From Chersky-267 sp963744115 (GTDB lineage Bacteria > Chloroflexota > Limnocylindria > Limnocylindrales > CSP1-4), in contig CAVUSI010000003.1 in assembly GCA_963744115.1 (NCBI GenBank), forward strand, positions 248,001-312,000: DNA of 64,000 nt. The letters are read 5' to 3'. The position numbers and the translations under genes were made by a program. Under the pieces are notes generated by a model, which was given only the letters and a program-made list of their open reading frames with translations, searched no databases and was not told where the DNA came from. This document shows positions 26,834-35,894 of the stretch, piece by piece; the stretch's first letter is position 1; every line of letters starts with the position of its first letter.

Positions 26834-26862
26834 CGTTGGCAGTCTTCATGAGGAAATGTGAA

Positions 26863-26875
26863 CTGACCTGGTCAG
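26863..26875. promoter_or_regulatory. Inverted repeat in the leader of the MerR-GGDEF gene
   Basis: CTGACC T GGTCAG is a 6-1-6 inverted repeat 30 nt upstream of the TTG start. A -10-like TATAGA (minus strand, plus coordinates 26899-26904) lies further upstream, which would put the repeat in the leader just after the transcription start. A site for the protein's own MerR domain is a reasonable guess. Confidence 0.3.
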
Positions 26876-26948
26876 CCTAGGAAACCTCACAGTTCTTCTC
26901 TATAGGACGAACGTACGCGGGGCGCACCGGCCCGGACGGCGGTGCCGC

Positions 26949-27890
26949 TCAGCCGCGTCGGCGTGGTCCGTCAGAGCGTGCCGCGGTGATCCTGACGTAG
27001 GTGTACGTACCGACCGCGCTGACGGATCCGATCAGGACGACGAGCGCGATGGCGACGAGCGGCGAGCCGACCAGGCCCGGCCCTTCGCCCGCGCTCCGGG
27101 TGTCGCCCCCGGTGACCGGCGTCGCCTCGGGCGATGCCGCGAACGCGATCGCAGGGTCGATCGTCGAGCCGATCGATCCGGCGACGGCCCACAGGAGACC
27201 GCTGACGATCAACCCGATCCCGGCGGCCAGCAACGCCATCGCGACGATCGGCCCCCCACGCCGGCCGCCCGCCAGGAGCTGCATCGCCTCGGTGGGCTCC
27301 ATGGTGGTCAGGATCAACGGACGGCCGAGGCCGGCGGTCAGGATCGTCGATCCGCCGTCCGATCGGACCGGGACGCCGAGGACCGACGCGTGCTCGACCG
27401 CGGAGATCTGCTCGATGCGATACCGGACGGGCGTCGTCGGAGGCGTCCCCGCCGGGACCCGCTCGGGGGCGTCGGCGGCCGTCCCGGCTGCTTCGCGGGG
27501 GAGGACCACCAGCGCACCCGGCTCCGCCCCGAGTGCGGCCACGTCGATCGCCATGGCGCCGAGCCCCTCGCGGACCTCGAACGGCACGACCTGGACGTCC
27601 TCCTCGACGACCGTCCAGCGCTCGTCGCGTCGCAGCTCGAGTCGCCGGCGGCGGTAGACGAGCGGTCGATCGTGCTCGTCCGGGAAGTCCTCCGGGCTGT
27701 CGAGCCGACCGTCCAGCCGGATGTAGCGGGGCGTCCCGGCGGCCGCCAACCCCTCAGCCGTCTCGATCGTGACGGTCGGGGTGGCCGCGAGGAGCCGGCC
27801 GATCCGATAGCCCGGCCCGAACGAGCGCAGGACGAGGATGCCGCCACCGAGCGCGACCAGGCCCGCGACGATGACGAGGAGGGGTCCCAC
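26949..27890 (-). CDS. GIDE-domain membrane protein
   Basis: A 313-residue membrane protein. One N-terminal helix (residues 3-23) is followed by a soluble domain of the GIDE type (RPLVYRRRRLELRRDERW, VVPFEVREGLGAMAIDV, then RYRIEQISAVEHASVLGVPV). Further helices lie at about residues 212-235 and 275-300, and the basic C terminus is RSDGPRRRG. The GIDE domain is named from the mitochondrial E3 ligase MULAN, but bacterial versions lack the RING finger, as here. TATCAT lies 8 nt upstream of GTG 27890. Function unknown. Confidence 0.7.
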   Translation of the reverse strand: MGPLLVIVAGLVALGGGILVLRSFGPGYRIGRLLAATPTVTIETAEGLAAAGTPRYIRLDGRLDSPEDFPDEHDRPLVYRRRRLELRRDERWTVVEEDVQVVPFEVREGLGAMAIDVAALGAEPGALVVLPREAAGTAADAPERVPAGTPPTTPVRYRIEQISAVEHASVLGVPVRSDGGSTILTAGLGRPLILTTMEPTEAMQLLAGGRRGGPIVAMALLAAGIGLIVSGLLWAVAGSIGSTIDPAIAFAASPEATPVTGGDTRSAGEGPGLVGSPLVAIALVVLIGSVSAVGTYTYVRITAARSDGPRRRG

Positions 27891-28085
27891 GACGCCGGAT
27901 GATAGCGGTGATGGCCCGCGGCAGGGGTCCGCGAGGGCCGCCGGCGCCGTCGGTCCCGGGCATGGAAGGGCCCAGAGGAACCTACCCGGCGCGTGGGCGT
28001 TGAGGCGATCGCTGCCGTTAGCGCTGTTCAGCCCCTCCGGGCTACGTACACGCTACGGCCCGGGACCCTCACCGGTCAATGGATC

Positions 28086-28136
28086 ATGTCCACCGAACGG
28101 GGGACGGTCCGGGCGGTTGTCCACCGTTCGTCCACA
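28086..28136 (+). other. Cluster of three DnaA-box-like 9-mers
   Basis: ATGTCCACC (28086-28094), TTGTCCACC (28117-28125) and TCGTCCACA (28128-28136) each differ from the high-GC DnaA box TTGTCCACA at one or two positions. They lie in the 289-nt gap between the GIDE gene and the 28180 gene, which otherwise shows no feature. No dnaA, dnaN or AT-rich stretch is nearby, so an origin is unlikely. Confidence 0.2.
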
Positions 28137-28179
28137 GCCCTGTGGGTCGGATCCCGGTCGCCGGCGCCATGGGGACCAC

Positions 28180-28755
28180 TCAGCCTTGAGCGGACGATCC
28201 GGTCCGTGGGTCCAATGCGCTGAGCTGCCCGCCGTAGCTGGTCAGGATCAGCCGACCGCCGACGAGCTCGGCGTCGGTCACGACGTCCGAGTGGGCGACC
28301 CGCCAGGCGACCTCGCCGTCGGGCGCGATCGCGAACGTCTCGATCTCCGCCTGGACGATGACGTGCGGCAGCCTCGAGGAGCCGAGGACGACGATCACCG
28401 GCGTCCCCGACCGGTGGGTCCAGCGGAGGCCGCCCGTCCGGGCCTCGAAGCCGTACGTCACGAACCCGTACTTGACGACGAGGAGACCGTCGGAGTCCCA
28501 GAGCAGGGCGGCGGGCTCGTCGAAGACTGGCGACGCGAGACGGGCGGTCCATGGTCCAGCCGGCGTCTCGACCCGGACCTCCGCCCGGCACATCCGATCG
28601 TAGCTGGCTCCCACCACGGATCCGTGATCGGTCAGGGGCCCGCCGCTCTCCGACAGGGCGAACACGGCCGGGCCCTCACCGCTCCCCGCCCAGCGCGACC
28701 GGACGTGGATGCCACCGGGATAGTCGACCGCGGCGTGGCGCGGCTCGGAGGTCAC
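28180..28755 (-). CDS. Hypothetical beta-propeller-like protein
   Basis: A 191-residue soluble protein without a signal peptide. Short beta repeats are visible: ALLWDSDGLLVVKYGFVTYG followed by FEARTGGLRWTHRSGTP, then ETFAIAPDGEVAWRVAHSD and RLILTSYGGQLSALDPRTG. The last repeats resemble PQQ-type/WD-like units in which an Asp/Gly pair follows a Trp strand. Its start overlaps the stop of the YbaK gene by 4 nt, so it is probably cotranslated with it. No partner or function is recognised. Confidence 0.65.
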   Translation of the reverse strand: MTSEPRHAAVDYPGGIHVRSRWAGSGEGPAVFALSESGGPLTDHGSVVGASYDRMCRAEVRVETPAGPWTARLASPVFDEPAALLWDSDGLLVVKYGFVTYGFEARTGGLRWTHRSGTPVIVVLGSSRLPHVIVQAEIETFAIAPDGEVAWRVAHSDVVTDAELVGGRLILTSYGGQLSALDPRTGSSAQG

Positions 28756-29336
28756 CCCCCGGTCGAGCGGCTCGGCTCGGCGTCGGCCGACGTGACGTCG
28801 GCGGCGGGCTCACCGAGCTCGGCGACCGCTGCCGGTCGGTCCTCGGTCATCGGCGCGACCGTGGCATTGGCCAGCGTCCGGAGCGTGGCCGGCGAGACCG
28901 GGAAGACCGCCGTCGGCGTGCCGGCTGCGGCCCAGACCACGGGATACCGGCCGAGATCGGGATCCATGATCACCCGGATCGGTCGCAGGTGACCGATCGG
29001 CGGGATCCCGCCGATGCTGTAGCCGGTCAGCTCGTTGGCCTCTTTCGCCGTCGCTCGCCGAACGTCCTTCTCGCCGGTCACGGCGGCCAGCCTGGCGAGG
29101 TCGACCCGGTTCGGACCAGACACGAGGCACAGGATGGCCACCGGCGCGCCATCGTCGTCCGGCGCCACGAACACGAGCGACTTGACGATCTGTCCGAGCT
29201 CCGCCCCGACGGCCGCCGCAGCGTCCGCGGCGGTGTGGGTCGACTCCGCGAAGACCCGGATATCCAGCGTCACGCCCTTGCGAGCAGCCGCGTCCAGGAC
29301 GCGCTGGATCCCCGGACGATCGGCGGGTTCAGGCAC
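28752..29336 (-). CDS. YbaK/prolyl-tRNA-associated aminoacyl-tRNA deacylase
   Basis: A 194-residue protein with the YbaK/EbsC fold: FAESTHTAADAAAAVGAELG, the conserved lysine in IVKSLVFVAPDD, then SGPNRVDLARLAAVTGEKDV, TGYSIGGIPPIGHLRPIRV and ATVAPMTE. Such proteins hydrolyse mischarged aminoacyl-tRNA (often Cys- or Ala-tRNA-Pro) in trans. A 25-residue acidic tail is extra. GTG 29336 has TAGACT exactly 6 nt before it, so the mRNA is likely leaderless. It is divergent from the HAD gene across a 40-nt gap. Confidence 0.85.
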   Translation of the reverse strand: MPEPADRPGIQRVLDAAARKGVTLDIRVFAESTHTAADAAAAVGAELGQIVKSLVFVAPDDDGAPVAILCLVSGPNRVDLARLAAVTGEKDVRRATAKEANELTGYSIGGIPPIGHLRPIRVIMDPDLGRYPVVWAAAGTPTAVFPVSPATLRTLANATVAPMTEDRPAAVAELGEPAADVTSADAEPSRSTGG

Positions 29337-29376
29337 GGCGGGAGTCTACCATCGGCCGGTCGGGTAGCATCGCTCG
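29337..29376. promoter_or_regulatory. Divergent pair of leaderless promoters
   Basis: The 40-nt gap holds two -10 boxes. TAGACT on the minus strand (29343-29348) is 6 nt before GTG 29336, and TAGCAT on the plus strand (29365-29370) is 6 nt before GTG 29377. Neither start has a ribosome-binding site. Transcription from the first base of each start codon is inferred. Confidence 0.65.
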
Positions 29377-30036
29377 GTGGACGCGATCCTGTTCGACTGG
29401 GATGGCACGCTGGCCGACACGCTCGGCGCGATCTACGACGCGAACGTCGAAGTGATGGCGGCCTTCGGACTCCCGTTCGACCGCACCCGCTATCGGCTCT
29501 GCTTCGCTCCCGACTGGCGGGTGATGTACGCCGATCTCGGTGTCCCGGAAGATCGCCTGGACGAGGCCAATGCGCGCTGGTGGGCGGCCCTCGACGAGGG
29601 CGAGACCACGCTCTTCGCCGGAGTCCGCGACGGACTCCGCCGGCTTGCCGCCGCCGGCTACCCGCTGGGGATGGTGACCGCCGGACGGAGCGATCGCGTC
29701 GGCGCGGAGCTCCGCCGCCACGGCCTGGACGGGCTGTTCGAGGCGATCGTCTACGGCGACGACATGGCCGCTCAGAAGCCGGACCCGGAGCCGCTGCGCG
29801 CCGGCCTGGCGCGGCTCGCCTACGGGGATCGACCGTCGGAGGCCGTCTACGTCGGCGACACGCCGGCCGACATGCAGATGGCGGTCGCCGTCGGTGTCCG
29901 GGCGGTCGGGGTCGAGTCCATCCTCGGGAACGCCGCCGATCTGCGGGCGGCCGGGGCGGCCGAGACGTTCGCATCGACCGCGGAGTGGATCGACCGACTG
30001 CTCGCCGGCGCTCCGGTCCGTCCCGGCCGCGGCTGA
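29377..30036 (+). CDS. HAD-superfamily phosphatase (phosphoglycolate phosphatase-like)
   Basis: A 219-residue HAD subfamily IA hydrolase. Motif I is LFDWDGTLADT (Asp nucleophile and acid). A helical cap follows. Motif II lies around MVTAGRSDRVG, and the Lys of motif III is in AAQKPDPEPL. Motif IV is VYVGDTPADMQMA. Substrate is probably a small phosphorylated metabolite. Start GTG 29377 has TAGCAT exactly 6 nt upstream. The stop is followed 10 nt later by the thiamine pyrophosphokinase gene, and the 29377-31212 genes form one operon. Confidence 0.85.
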   Translation: MDAILFDWDGTLADTLGAIYDANVEVMAAFGLPFDRTRYRLCFAPDWRVMYADLGVPEDRLDEANARWWAALDEGETTLFAGVRDGLRRLAAAGYPLGMVTAGRSDRVGAELRRHGLDGLFEAIVYGDDMAAQKPDPEPLRAGLARLAYGDRPSEAVYVGDTPADMQMAVAVGVRAVGVESILGNAADLRAAGAAETFASTAEWIDRLLAGAPVRPGRG

Positions 30037-30046
30037 CCCGGCCGGG

Positions 30047-30730
30047 ATGCATGCGTTGATCGTCCTGGCCGGGAGCGGGCCGGACCGCGCGGCGCTCGAC
30101 CGAGCGTGGCCGGGCTGGTCGACCGGCGTCGAGCTCGTCATCGCGGCGGACGCCGGTGCCGAGACGGCCGAGGAGCTCGGGTTGCGACCGGATCTCGCCG
30201 TCGGCGACTTCGACTCGATCGACCCGGCCGCGCTCGCCCGCCTGGAGGCCGCCGGCGTCCCGGTCGAGGTCGCGCCCAGCGCGAAGGACGAGTCCGACGC
30301 CGAGCTGGCCGTCCGTGCGGCCATCGCACGCGGCGCCGACGCGATCACGATGATCGGCGGCTTCGGCGGGCGGATCGATCATCTCCTCGCCAACATCGGT
30401 CTCCTCGCCCTGCCCGAGCTCGCCGACGTCCCCGTCCGGCTGGTCGACGCCACGACCCGGCTGACCCTGCTGCACGGTCCGGGTCGGCTGGCCGTCAGCG
30501 GACGGCCCGGCGACCTCGTCTCGTTGCTCCCGCTCGGGAGTGGCGTCGAGGGCGTGACCACGGACGGCCTCGCCTGGCCGCTGGTCGACGAGCCGCTGCC
30601 GCTCGGACCGGCTCGCGGTCTGTCGAACGTTCGATCGGGCCCCGACGCGCTCGTCTCGATCCGGGCGGGCTGGCTCGTCGTGATCGAGACGATGGCCGGA
30701 TCGACGGCCTCTGCTAGGCTCCTCGGATGA
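30047..30730 (+). CDS. thiN: Thiamine pyrophosphokinase
   Basis: A 227-residue enzyme that transfers pyrophosphate from ATP to thiamine to give thiamine diphosphate. Diagnostic motifs are ADAGAETAEELGLRPDLAVG and GDFDSID, then PSAKDESDAELAV, GGFGGRIDHLLANI and, near the end, GLSNVRSGPDALVSI, which forms the thiamine-binding domain. ATG 30047 is 10 nt after the HAD stop. Its stop overlaps the peroxiredoxin start (ATGA), although TAGGCT inside its end may also promote the next gene. Confidence 0.9.
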   Translation: MHALIVLAGSGPDRAALDRAWPGWSTGVELVIAADAGAETAEELGLRPDLAVGDFDSIDPAALARLEAAGVPVEVAPSAKDESDAELAVRAAIARGADAITMIGGFGGRIDHLLANIGLLALPELADVPVRLVDATTRLTLLHGPGRLAVSGRPGDLVSLLPLGSGVEGVTTDGLAWPLVDEPLPLGPARGLSNVRSGPDALVSIRAGWLVVIETMAGSTASARLLG

Positions 30731-31212
30731 GCGTTCCCGCCGTCGGCGACCGGGCACCAGAGGTCGCGCTCCCCGATGAGGCCGGCACCGTCCACCGCCT
30801 GACCGAGCAAGGCGGCCGCTGGACCGTCGTCTACTTCTACCCGGAGGACGACACCTCCGGATGCACGACCGAGGCATGTCAGTTCCGCGACATCCACGGC
30901 GACATCCGCGACGAGGGGGCGCAGGTCTGGGGGATCAGCCCCGATGGGGCGGCAAGCCATCGGCGCTTCCGGGACAAGTTCTCGCTCCCGTTCACGCTGC
31001 TGTCCGATGAGGATCACGCGGTCGCCGAGTCCTACGGGGCCTGGGCGCTCAAGAAGAACTACGGGCGCGAGTACCTGGGGATCGTCAGGTCGAGCTTCCT
31101 CGTCGATCCCGACGGTCGGATCGCCCACGTCTGGCCGAAGGTCAAGGCCGACGGCCATGCCGCCGACGTGCTCGCCACCCTGGCCCGAGCGAAGGCCGAG
31201 CGGGCCGGCTGA
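30727..31212 (+). CDS. bcp: BCP-type peroxiredoxin
   Basis: A 161-residue thioredoxin-dependent thiol peroxidase. The active site SGCTTEACQFRD has the peroxidatic Cys and a second Cys five residues later, the typical BCP arrangement. VVYFYPEDDT, LSDEDHAVAESYGAWALKKN and SSFLVDPDGRIAHVWPKV are family features. It reduces hydrogen and organic peroxides in the cytoplasm. TAGGCT (30715-30720) lies exactly 6 nt before ATG 30727, so a leaderless transcript may exist besides the operon mRNA. Confidence 0.92.
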   Translation: MSVPAVGDRAPEVALPDEAGTVHRLTEQGGRWTVVYFYPEDDTSGCTTEACQFRDIHGDIRDEGAQVWGISPDGAASHRRFRDKFSLPFTLLSDEDHAVAESYGAWALKKNYGREYLGIVRSSFLVDPDGRIAHVWPKVKADGHAADVLATLARAKAERAG

Positions 31213-31238
31213 GCCGGGTCGAGGGCTGGGCATGGAGA

Positions 31239-31274
31239 GAGGCTTCGCCCGTGGGGGGAGACGAGCGAAGCCTC
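31239..31274 (+). terminator. Hairpin after the peroxiredoxin gene
   Basis: GAGGCTTCGC (31239-31248) and GCGAAGCCTC (31265-31274) form a perfect 10-bp stem with a G-rich 16-nt loop. No T run follows, so termination is probable only if Rho or another factor helps. Confidence 0.5.
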
Positions 31275-31335
31275 GGACGCGATTGTACGAATCCGGAACG
31301 CTTGTGCAACCCGTTCCTGCGCACCTCCGTCGCCG

Positions 31336-32163
31336 ATGACGGACGCGGTCGAGACCCCGCAGGTCGCGTCCTCGGTCGAGCCGCCGGTCGCGCCGCACGA
31401 GTGGCGGCCCGACCGGTTCATGGTCATCGTCGCCCACCCGGACGATGCGGACTTCGGACCGGCCGCGACGGCGGCACGCTGGATCGATGCCGGTTCGACC
31501 GGCTGGCTGGTGTGCTGCACCAGCGGCGATCAGGGTGGTGAGGATCCAGATCTCGACCCATCGACCCTGGCCGCCACCCGCGAAGGAGAGCAGCGCGCCG
31601 CAGCCGGCATCGTCGGCTATGCCGGGGTGAGCTTCCTGCACCAGCCGGACGGATCGCTGGCCAACGACCTCCCGCTCCGCGAGCTGCTGGTCCGCGAGAT
31701 CCGGACCTTCCGACCGGATGCCGTCCTGACCCAGGACCCCGAGGTCGTCGTGTATCCGGACGGCGGGATCAACCACACCGATCACCGGGCAGCCGGTCTG
31801 GCCGCGATCGATGCGGTCTACCCGGCCGCCCGGAATCCGATGGCGTTCCCGTGGCTGGCGCGATCCGGTCTCGCTCCGCATCGCGTCCGCCGGGTCTACC
31901 TGTTCTGGACGACCGCTCCGACCGCATGGGTGGACGTCACGGCGACGATCGGTCGGAAGGTCGACGCCCTGCGCGCCCACGCGACCCAGATCCGCGACCC
32001 CGACGGTCTCGCCGCCCGGATCGGCGAGTGGGCCGCCGGCGACGGGGCGCGGGTCGGCGTGGCGGCCGCCGAGGACTTCCGGATCGCGATCATCGACGAC
32101 GATGAGGTCGACACCGAGGCCGAGACCGTGTCCGAGGCCGACGCGGGGAGCCGGCCGGGCTAG
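31336..32163 (+). CDS. PIG-L family deacetylase
   Basis: A 275-residue zinc-dependent deacetylase of the LmbE/PIG-L family. VIVAHPDDADFG carries the zinc His and Asp pair, and INHTDHRAAG supplies further His residues. CTSGDQGGEDP is the substrate-loop signature. Members deacetylate GlcNAc-inositol, bacillithiol/mycothiol precursors or similar N-acetyl sugars. The N-terminal 27 residues and acidic C-terminal 20 are not conserved. The stop overlaps that of the convergent 32160 gene by 4 nt. The substrate is uncertain because no thiol-cofactor genes are nearby. Confidence 0.85.
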   Translation: MTDAVETPQVASSVEPPVAPHEWRPDRFMVIVAHPDDADFGPAATAARWIDAGSTGWLVCCTSGDQGGEDPDLDPSTLAATREGEQRAAAGIVGYAGVSFLHQPDGSLANDLPLRELLVREIRTFRPDAVLTQDPEVVVYPDGGINHTDHRAAGLAAIDAVYPAARNPMAFPWLARSGLAPHRVRRVYLFWTTAPTAWVDVTATIGRKVDALRAHATQIRDPDGLAARIGEWAAGDGARVGVAAAEDFRIAIIDDDEVDTEAETVSEADAGSRPG

Positions 32164-33884
32164 GGCTCGAGCAGCAGCGGCCGGACGCGGCCCCAGGCGT
32201 TCCACACGTCGGTCAGACCCTCGGCCCGTCCGCGCAGCAGTCCGACCATCTCGCCGAGGGTCAGGCCGCCCGCGGCGGCGGCGAGGAAGTCCCCGGCCGA
32301 CACCGCGACCCCGCGGTAGAGCTCGGCAGCCTCCTGCTCGTTCGGCCACGTCCGGACCCGCATCGGGTCGTACCCCGCATATCCGACCGCGAGGGATAGG
32401 TCGCGCTGGCTCGGCACGCGTCCGTCGATGAACCCGCCGAGGCCGTCGAACCGGTACCCGAACGAGGCGAGGGCGGTCGCGACGTCCCGGCCCTGCGCCT
32501 GGCTGAACAGCCCCCAGAACGGATGGTCGCGGGGGAACTCCAGGGCGGACGCCTCGATGGCCCTGGCGATGATCGCGTCGACGAGACCGCTCAACGCGAG
32601 CTGCCAGCGCCGCTGCTCGGCCGGATCTCCGCCCGCCAGCGCCGCCACGACGCGGATCATCGTGCCGCGGTCGCCTCGGAGGAGCTTGAGGATGGCCGGC
32701 TCGTTCTCGCCGAAGACGCGATGGGGCGCGTCCTCGTCGAATGCCAGCCCACCCGGCTCGGAGCCGGGGCTCCCGACGAGCAGCAGTCGGGCACCCTCCT
32801 CGCTGACCTCGCCGGGTTCGTGCTCGGGCTGGACCGGGCCATCCGACGGGAGCTCGCGGTGCGCCTCCTCGCACGTCGCGAGCGCCTCGCGGGCGACGAT
32901 GCAGGCCTCGGCGGCGGTCTCCGCATTGATCCGTGCCGCATCGGCCTCGAGCGAGACGCGCTCGATGATGTTGACCAGCGCGCCGGCGGCCGCTCGTTCG
33001 CGGAGTGCTTCCTGCTCGGCCTCCTGTGCCGTCCGGTTGATGCGGTCGATCTCCTGGAGCCAGTCGCGTGCCGCCGCCTCGACGGCCTCGCGCGATTGGG
33101 CGCCGGCATTGCCGCGCCGGAAGTCCGTCCAGGCGGCCTCCTTGGCGGCTCGGACGGCGCGCGGATCGGCGACGCTCGCTGCACGGGTGCTCCGGCCGGT
33201 GTGCTCGTCGTACGCTCGCTGCGCCTCGCGGGCGCGATCGGCCGCGACCTGGGCCGCCTCCTTGAGGCGATCCGCCAGGGCGCATCGTTCGTCGGCGATC
33301 CGCCGCTCGTCGGCGCAGGGATCCGGTCCGCTCGGAGCCCCGCCGCCCGGTCCGCCGACGGTCGACCCGGTGCCGACCGACGCATCGCCCCCGCCTCCTC
33401 CGGCGCCGCCCGCTTCGCCGGAGCCGATCGGTCGGCTCGCCCTCGGTGGCTCCCCGTTCGCCATCGCCCGACTCGACCCGCTGGTCGAGCCGACCGCGGC
33501 GAGGGCCCGGTCGAGGACCGCGACCGTGGAGGCGGCATCGAGCGCCTCGACCAGCGCATCGGTCTCGGGCCGGATGGGGATGCCGACCTGTTCCTTCATA
33601 TCGGATCCGGATGGAACGGGTGTTCGGGTCGGCTCCTCGACGGCACCCAGGGTCGTGGGGTCCGCCGGTCCCCCGCGGGCGGCGGCAGCCACGACGGCCG
33701 CCGACGGCCGGGCGAACCCCGACAGGGTGGCCGGCAGGCGGCGAGGGACCGCCTCCGTGTGCACGGTCACGCGTACCTCGCGCGGCGCGGGCGGTCGGGC
33801 TCGGATCACGATCGACAGGGCCGCCCCGCTGGCGACCCCCAGGACCAGGCCGAGAGCCAGGAAGGCGAACTCGCTCGCGGTCAC
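32160..33884 (-). CDS. Large anchored coiled-coil protein of unknown function
   Basis: A 574-residue protein beginning with one membrane helix (ASEFAFLALGLVLGVASGAA) from GTG 33884, which has a GAGG ribosome-binding site about 8 nt upstream. A Pro/Gly-rich linker (about residues 60-190) is followed by a long coiled coil (about 200-340, with a Cys-containing start DPCADERRIADERCALADRL). The C-terminal domain is globular (about 380-574) and contains FWGLFSQAQGRDVATALASF, then FGYRFDGLGGFIDGRVPSQR and DPMRVRTWPNEQEAAELY. I recognise no family. Divergent from the respiratory operon across 173 nt. Confidence 0.65.
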   Translation of the reverse strand: MTASEFAFLALGLVLGVASGAALSIVIRARPPAPREVRVTVHTEAVPRRLPATLSGFARPSAAVVAAAARGGPADPTTLGAVEEPTRTPVPSGSDMKEQVGIPIRPETDALVEALDAASTVAVLDRALAAVGSTSGSSRAMANGEPPRASRPIGSGEAGGAGGGGGDASVGTGSTVGGPGGGAPSGPDPCADERRIADERCALADRLKEAAQVAADRAREAQRAYDEHTGRSTRAASVADPRAVRAAKEAAWTDFRRGNAGAQSREAVEAAARDWLQEIDRINRTAQEAEQEALRERAAAGALVNIIERVSLEADAARINAETAAEACIVAREALATCEEAHRELPSDGPVQPEHEPGEVSEEGARLLLVGSPGSEPGGLAFDEDAPHRVFGENEPAILKLLRGDRGTMIRVVAALAGGDPAEQRRWQLALSGLVDAIIARAIEASALEFPRDHPFWGLFSQAQGRDVATALASFGYRFDGLGGFIDGRVPSQRDLSLAVGYAGYDPMRVRTWPNEQEAAELYRGVAVSAGDFLAAAAGGLTLGEMVGLLRGRAEGLTDVWNAWGRVRPLLLEP

Positions 33885-34057
33885 ATCGTCATCCTCGATT
33901 CGTGAGCCGAGGGTAGCTGCGACGTCGGGAGGAGTCAACCCGGACCCCGACTCGTGCAGGAGGCGGGCCCGCGATGGTAGATTCGGCCTCGCTGGCGCCG
34001 GGGCGCCGGTTCGCTTCCGCTTGACCGAGCCGATCGCACGGAAAGGCACGACCCCGC

Positions 34058-35894
34058 TTGGCCATCGATCCGAACCAGGAATTCCTGGTCCAGCCCGTCG
34101 ACGCCTCCTGGCTCCAGTGCAACATCGAGTGCCAGGAAGCGTGTCCGGTCGGGACGAACTGTCGGGGCTACCTGAACCTTGCCGCCGAAGGGCGGTTCGA
34201 GGAGGGGTACCTGCTGTCGCGCGATCCGAACCCGGTCGCGGCGATGTGCTCCTACGTCTGTTCGGCCCCGTGCGAGCGCGCCTGCCGGCGCGGCGACATC
34301 GATCGACCGCTGGCCATCCGGGCGATGAAGCGCTTCCTCGTCGAGTGGCATGAGGCCTCCGGGATCCCCGACGAGATGCCGTCGATCGACCCTCGGCCCG
34401 AGCGGGTCGCCGTCGTCGGCGGTGGTCCGGCTGGGATGTCGGTCGCCCGCGAGCTCGCGCTGAAGGGCTTCGGCGTGACCGTCTTCGACAGCCTGCCGTA
34501 CGCCGGCGGCACGATGCTCATCGGCGTGCCGGCGTTCCGCCTGCCGCGCGAGGCGATCGAGATGGACGTCCGCCTCATCGAGCGGCTGGGGGTCACGTTC
34601 AAGTTCAACACGACCATCGGCGTCGACATCACCTTCGACCAGCTCCGGCGCGACTTCGACGCCGTGGCGATCACCGCCGGCGCGATGGACGCGGTCGCGC
34701 TCGACGTCCCGGGCGGCGACCTGAGCGGGGTCGACTACGGCGTCGACTTCATGAAGAAGGCGAACCTCGGCCAGGAGCTCGACCCGGGCCGGGACGTCGT
34801 GGTCATCGGCGGCGGCTACACCGCGATGGATTGCTCGAGGACGAGCCTTCGCCACGGCGCCGAGAACGTCACGATCGCCTATCGGCGGACCCGCTCCGAG
34901 CTCGTCGTCGACGAGGAGGAGCTCGGCGAGACCGAGCGCGAGGGTGTCCGGATGGAGTTCCTCGCCAGCCCGATCGAGGTGCTGGGTGAGGACGGCCACG
35001 TCACCGGTGTCCGGTTCATCAGGAACCGCCTCGGCGAGCCCGATGCGTCGGGCCGACGATCCCCGGTGCCGATCCCCGGCTCCGAGTTCACGATCAAGGC
35101 CGACACCGTCATCCCGGCGGTGTCGCAGGCCGCCGACCTGACGTTCCTGCCGGTCGAGGCCAGCTTCGAGGTCAACCGCGGCCGGGTGAAGGTCGACCCG
35201 GCGACCTACGCCACGAACGTCCGCGGGGTGTTCGCCTGCGGCGATTTCGTGACCGGCCCGACCACCCTCATCGAGGCCGCCGGGCACGGCAAGAAGTGCG
35301 CCTACGCCGTCGATCGCTATCTGACCGGGCGATCCGACGTGTCGGTCGCCGCCAACGTCAAGATCACCAGTTCGTGGCGTCACGACATGCCGGAGTTCTA
35401 CGACGTCCTGCCCCGCCAGCACATCCCGATGGTCCCGCTCCAGGCACGGATGCCGTCGACCGATCCGGAGGTCAACTTCACCACGCCGGTCGAGCTGGGG
35501 TACACGGCCAACCAGGCCGTCGCCGAAATCCACCCGCTGCCTGATGTGCAACTTCAACATCTGGTTCGACCCGTTCCGCTGCGTCCTGTGCGGCGCCTGC
35601 GCCGATGTCTGCCCCGAGGGCGTCATCCACATGGTCGACGTGAACCAGCTCAAGACCGAGGGCCTCCTGCCCGAGATCGAAGAGGCCTACGGCTGGGACA
35701 ACGGGGCGGCGATGATCCTCGATGAGGAGCGCTGCATCCGCTGCGCCCTGTGCGTCAAGCGATGCCCGTTCGACGCCATTACGATGGAGCGGTTCGAGCT
35801 CCAGGAGATCTCGACCGACGGCCGCCTCTACAAGGAATCGTATCGGGACGCGCAGCTCGCGGGGACCGCGGGTGTGGCAGGAGGACCCAGGTGA
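34058..35894 (+). CDS. GltD-like FAD oxidoreductase with 4Fe-4S domains (frame-broken)
   Basis: Reconstructed as 611 residues. An N-terminal ferredoxin-like domain has Cys in CNIECQEACPVGTNC and CSYVCSAPCERAC. FAD binding is at VAVVGGGPAGMSVARELALKG, and NAD(P) binding at VVVIGGGYTAMDCSR; ACGDFVTGPTTLIEAAGHGK is the second FAD motif. The end carries two 4Fe-4S clusters (CVLCGACADVCPEG and CIRCALCVKRCPFD). An extra A in AAA (35526-35528) breaks the frame between AVAE and STRCLMCNFN. TTG 34058 is the only start. It resembles glutamate synthase small subunit/NfnB and probably feeds electrons into the b6 complex encoded just downstream. Confidence 0.85.

Noticed and set aside
28086..28136. Chromosomal origin
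   Set aside because: There are only three imperfect DnaA boxes and no AT-rich unwinding stretch, dnaA or dnaN nearby.
30379..33285. A 968-codon open frame on the minus strand opposite thiN, bcp and the PIG-L gene
   Set aside because: It is Arg/Gly/Pro-rich with no domain and lies opposite three genes with clear family motifs. Long antisense frames are expected at this GC content.
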